Below, one piece after another: positions 61,969 to 64,000 of a DNA stretch of 64,000 nucleotides. Under the pieces are notes generated by a model that was not told where the DNA came from, searched no databases, and saw only the letters and a program-made list of their open reading frames with translations. Made by a program: the position numbers and the translations under genes. Origin of the DNA: Sphingomonas_O antarctica (GTDB taxonomy: Bacteria > Pseudomonadota > Alphaproteobacteria > Sphingomonadales > Sphingomonadaceae); the NCBI RefSeq assembly GCF_965137005.1, contig NZ_CBCRXM010000001.1, positions 1 through 64,000 on the forward strand. Direction: 5' to 3'. Within the stretch, counting starts at the first letter, position 1. Each line of letters begins with the position of its first letter.

Positions 61969-63219
61969 CTAGGGTTTTTTGCCGGTGAAGGCGCCCATGA
62001 TGTCGATGCGCTGATCAGGGGTGCCGCCGACGATGCGGAAGCCCCCGCCGACTTCCTGCGCCGCCGGACCATAAAATGCGCCGTCGATGCTCGATCCCGC
62101 GATGTTGACCGCCGTACCGCCATTGAACGAGGCGGTCTGGAATGCGCCGGTAAAGCCGCCGGTGTTGACCAGGTTGATCGTTGCGGTCCCTGCGGCGGTG
62201 AAGGTGCTGCCGGCGGCGATGGTCACCGCCTGCGGCGTGGTGCCGATATCGAAGAACGGTGCGCCGACGACAGCGTCGAGGCGCAGCGAGACTTTGTCGC
62301 TCGCAAAATCGACGGCAGTCGACGATGTGCCCGACAGCCACTGGAAATAGTTCGGCAGCGTCGAAGTGGCGTCGAGGGTCGGATTGTAAATCATCGTCCC
62401 GACCATTTCGCCGGTGTAAGTTCCGGTCCCCGTCTTCGGGACATTGTTCGGATCGGTCGTCAGGCCATAAGCGAACGCGCCGCGCTCCAGATGCCAATGG
62501 CTTTGCTGGAACGTGCTGACCCCGTTGGTGACATCGATCCAGTTGAGCGAGTTGCGCACATAGCCGGCGAACGAAACATATTGCGTCGTCGATCCGGGCA
62601 CTTCGTAAAAGAAGGTCGTCGATTGATAGGCCGAACCCGACGTGCCGGTCGGTGCGTTCGTGTTGTCGCCTTCGTTGACGAAGCCGTTGCCGCTCTTGCC
62701 GTAGCGCGACAGCGGGTCGCCATCGCCCGCCTGGAGATAGCGGATGTTGGTGTTGCGGCCGATGCCGGACAGGGCGGCGAAATCCTGGACGCCCCATTGC
62801 GGTGTGCGAACGCCGCCGAAATCGGTGCGGCTGCCCGGATCCTGGAAGCGGACGTCGGTGGCGGCACCGCTGCGCGGATCCTGCAACGTCAGCGTGAAAA
62901 TCGCATCGCGCGGATCGTAGGTCACCGAGATCTTGCTGTCCCGGACGGTCGAGGCATTGCCGGCATATTGCAGGCCCTGCTGACCGCGGTCGCCGACGAT
63001 GCCGCGCGGGTCGGTCGAATAATCCAAAGTCTGGCTCGCGCCGACGCCGTTATAGGTCTTGGCAACCGTCGGCGTCTTGAACTGGGTATAAGGGTCGGCG
63101 GCGGGCGTGCTGCCCGTGCCGGTGCCGCTGACCGATGTCGTTCCAGCGGATTGCGCGCCCATGCCACCGCCGCAGGCCGCGAGAGCGATGGTCGAGGTGA
63201 GGACGATGATGTTGCGCAT
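61969..63219 (-). CDS. TbpB-like surface lipoprotein (probable Slam substrate)
   Basis: A 416-residue lipoprotein: lipobox LAAC (Cys16), a Gly/Ser/Thr linker, a first domain (about 50-260) and a C-terminal eight-strand barrel of the transferrin-binding protein type, ending SSIDGAFYGPAAQEVGGGFRI ... IDIMGAFTGKKP. It has four-strand pairs and a GxFYGP motif as in TbpB, HpuA and fHbp. Adjacent, same-strand, same-frame placement with the Slam-like gene suggests a substrate-translocon pair. Ligand unknown. Confidence 0.82.
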   Translation of the reverse strand: MRNIIVLTSTIALAACGGGMGAQSAGTTSVSGTGTGSTPAADPYTQFKTPTVAKTYNGVGASQTLDYSTDPRGIVGDRGQQGLQYAGNASTVRDSKISVTYDPRDAIFTLTLQDPRSGAATDVRFQDPGSRTDFGGVRTPQWGVQDFAALSGIGRNTNIRYLQAGDGDPLSRYGKSGNGFVNEGDNTNAPTGTSGSAYQSTTFFYEVPGSTTQYVSFAGYVRNSLNWIDVTNGVSTFQQSHWHLERGAFAYGLTTDPNNVPKTGTGTYTGEMVGTMIYNPTLDATSTLPNYFQWLSGTSSTAVDFASDKVSLRLDAVVGAPFFDIGTTPQAVTIAAGSTFTAAGTATINLVNTGGFTGAFQTASFNGGTAVNIAGSSIDGAFYGPAAQEVGGGFRIVGGTPDQRIDIMGAFTGKKP

Positions 63220-63307
63220 TGTTTGCCACTCCGCACGGCGATTGATTTCCAGCGGATTGGTAACCGGCAGTGGTAAAATACTGGTGAAGCCCAGTTAATA
63301 TCGAACG

Positions 63308-64000
63308 TTAAGGCGCGAACACTTTCAGCGCGCGCGGCACGATTTCGAGCTTGATCGGCGTTGGCAGGCGGACCGGCTCGCCATCGATCGCCACGTCGAG
63401 CGAACCGGCGTGAGCGTTAATCTCCAGCGTACGACACGCGGTCAGCTGCGCGAAGTCGCGTTCGTAATCGATCCGCCCGCGCAACGCCGAAATCGCAAAA
63501 CCGATCAGGCCGAGCCGGGACTTGGCCGCAACCGCATAAACGCCGAGTTTGCCGCCCTCGAGATTCTCGCGCTGGCCGAGCGAGCCGGGCTCCAGCGAAT
63601 AAACATTGTTGCCGATAAACAGCATCGGCGTGCGGATGGTCTCCGCCGTCCCGTCGGCAATTACGCGCAACCGGTGATGTCGCAGACGTTTGAGCGAGGT
63701 CCAGGCGGCGGGAAAATTGGCGATCGCCTTCGGCAGCGGCGCGTCGTCGCGCAGCCGCACGACTTTGGGATAAAGCCCGATCGAGACATTGTTGACGAAG
63801 CCGCGGTCGGCGATCCGTCCGATATCGATCTCGCGCGTCCGACCCGCAGCGATCGCGGCAACGGCCTTGTCGAGTTCGGGGCCAACGCCGAGTTGCCGCG
63901 CGAGATGATTGCGCGTGCCGAGCGGGAGAACGCCCATCGTGGCGCCCGCCTCGGACACCGCCAGCGCCGCGCTGCCGATCGTGCCGTCACCGCCGCCGAT
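63308..64000 (-). CDS. Diacylglycerol kinase-family lipid kinase, C-terminal part (start outside window)
   Basis: The frame continues past the right edge. It shows the nucleotide-binding GGGDGT at the border, GVLPLGTRNHLARQLG, FVNNVSIGLYPKVV and the C-terminal VAIDGEPV of DagK/YegS-type kinases. Phosphorylates diacylglycerol or a related lipid by family. Confidence 0.92.
   Translation of the reverse strand: MGGGDGTIGSAALAVSEAGATMGVLPLGTRNHLARQLGVGPELDKAVAAIAAGRTREIDIGRIADRGFVNNVSIGLYPKVVRLRDDAPLPKAIANFPAAWTSLKRLRHHRLRVIADGTAETIRTPMLFIGNNVYSLEPGSLGQRENLEGGKLGVYAVAAKSRLGLIGFAISALRGRIDYERDFAQLTACRTLEINAHAGSLDVAIDGEPVRLPTPIKLEIVPRALKVFAP

Noticed and set aside
61597..63276. A 559-codon open frame antisense to the Slam/TbpB-like pair
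   Set aside because: No domain; the sense frames have lipobox, barrel and TPR features.

Overview
The window is a contiguous stretch of GC-rich chromosome from an alphaproteobacterium, most likely a member of the Sphingomonadales (Sphingomonas-like). This rests on four PEPxxWA-CTERM proteins of the sphingomonad type, a GapR homologue, a C-minus ribosomal protein L36, an HWE-family histidine kinase, sphingomonad-type DUF proteins (DUF2171, DUF3297, DUF4893, DUF4136) and abundant palindromic intergenic repeats. A few N bases inside one palindrome (31.36-31.41 kb) show it is a draft assembly.

Layout. 0-5.9 kb: the end of an OmpA-type protein, a self-sufficient CYP102-type P450-reductase fusion, a small membrane ORF, a wax ester synthase/diacylglycerol acyltransferase and a phasin (lipid oxidation and storage). 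5.9-13.2 kb: an MHS-type MFS permease, a lipoprotein, a tiny 18-codon ORF with a perfect Shine-Dalgarno, a GGDEF-EAL membrane protein, and a three-gene polysaccharide-modification operon. 13.2-21.4 kb: rplM-rpsI, heme A synthase, a penicillin-acylase-family hydrolase, an M16 peptidase, a small beta-rich protein and a GNAT. 21.4-30.8 kb: a PEP-CTERM protein, purEK, a diguanylate cyclase, gpmA, a GNAT/M14 carboxypeptidase/DUF4136 operon, rpmJ, pyruvate kinase, gapR, a GST and yebC. 30.8-38.4 kb: ruvC, ruvA, an intervening PEP-CTERM gene, ruvB and the ybgC-tolQRAB-pal envelope operon. 38.4-45.9 kb: tandem PEP-CTERM paralogues, a RamB/ScfR-like regulator divergent from isocitrate lyase, and an HWE kinase with a lone receiver. 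45.9-52.7 kb: DUF4893, 3-hydroxybutyrate dehydrogenase, M1 aminopeptidase, a YpfJ-type zinc peptidase and two uncharacterised proteins. 52.9-64 kb: an oxidoreductase, DUF2171, tRNA-Ala, DUF3297, a CHAP protein, an ABC-F ATPase, an EI24/CysZ-like membrane protein, tRNA-Arg, a queuosine-precursor transporter, purQS, a TbpB-like lipoprotein paired with a Slam-like translocon, and a partial lipid kinase.

Most genes are housekeeping. The observations most worth a second look are: two intergenic repeats of different sequence that share the same three-way-junction fold with CCC and GGG hairpin loops; a palindromic repeat that encodes the tolB signal-peptide region; a Slam/TbpB-like (type XI secretion) pair in which the two frames are separated only by one TAG; three genes (ruvC, pyk, a GNAT) whose family-consistent N-termini can begin only at CTG; and a tiny ORF whose leader is fully complementary to the 16S rRNA 3' end.
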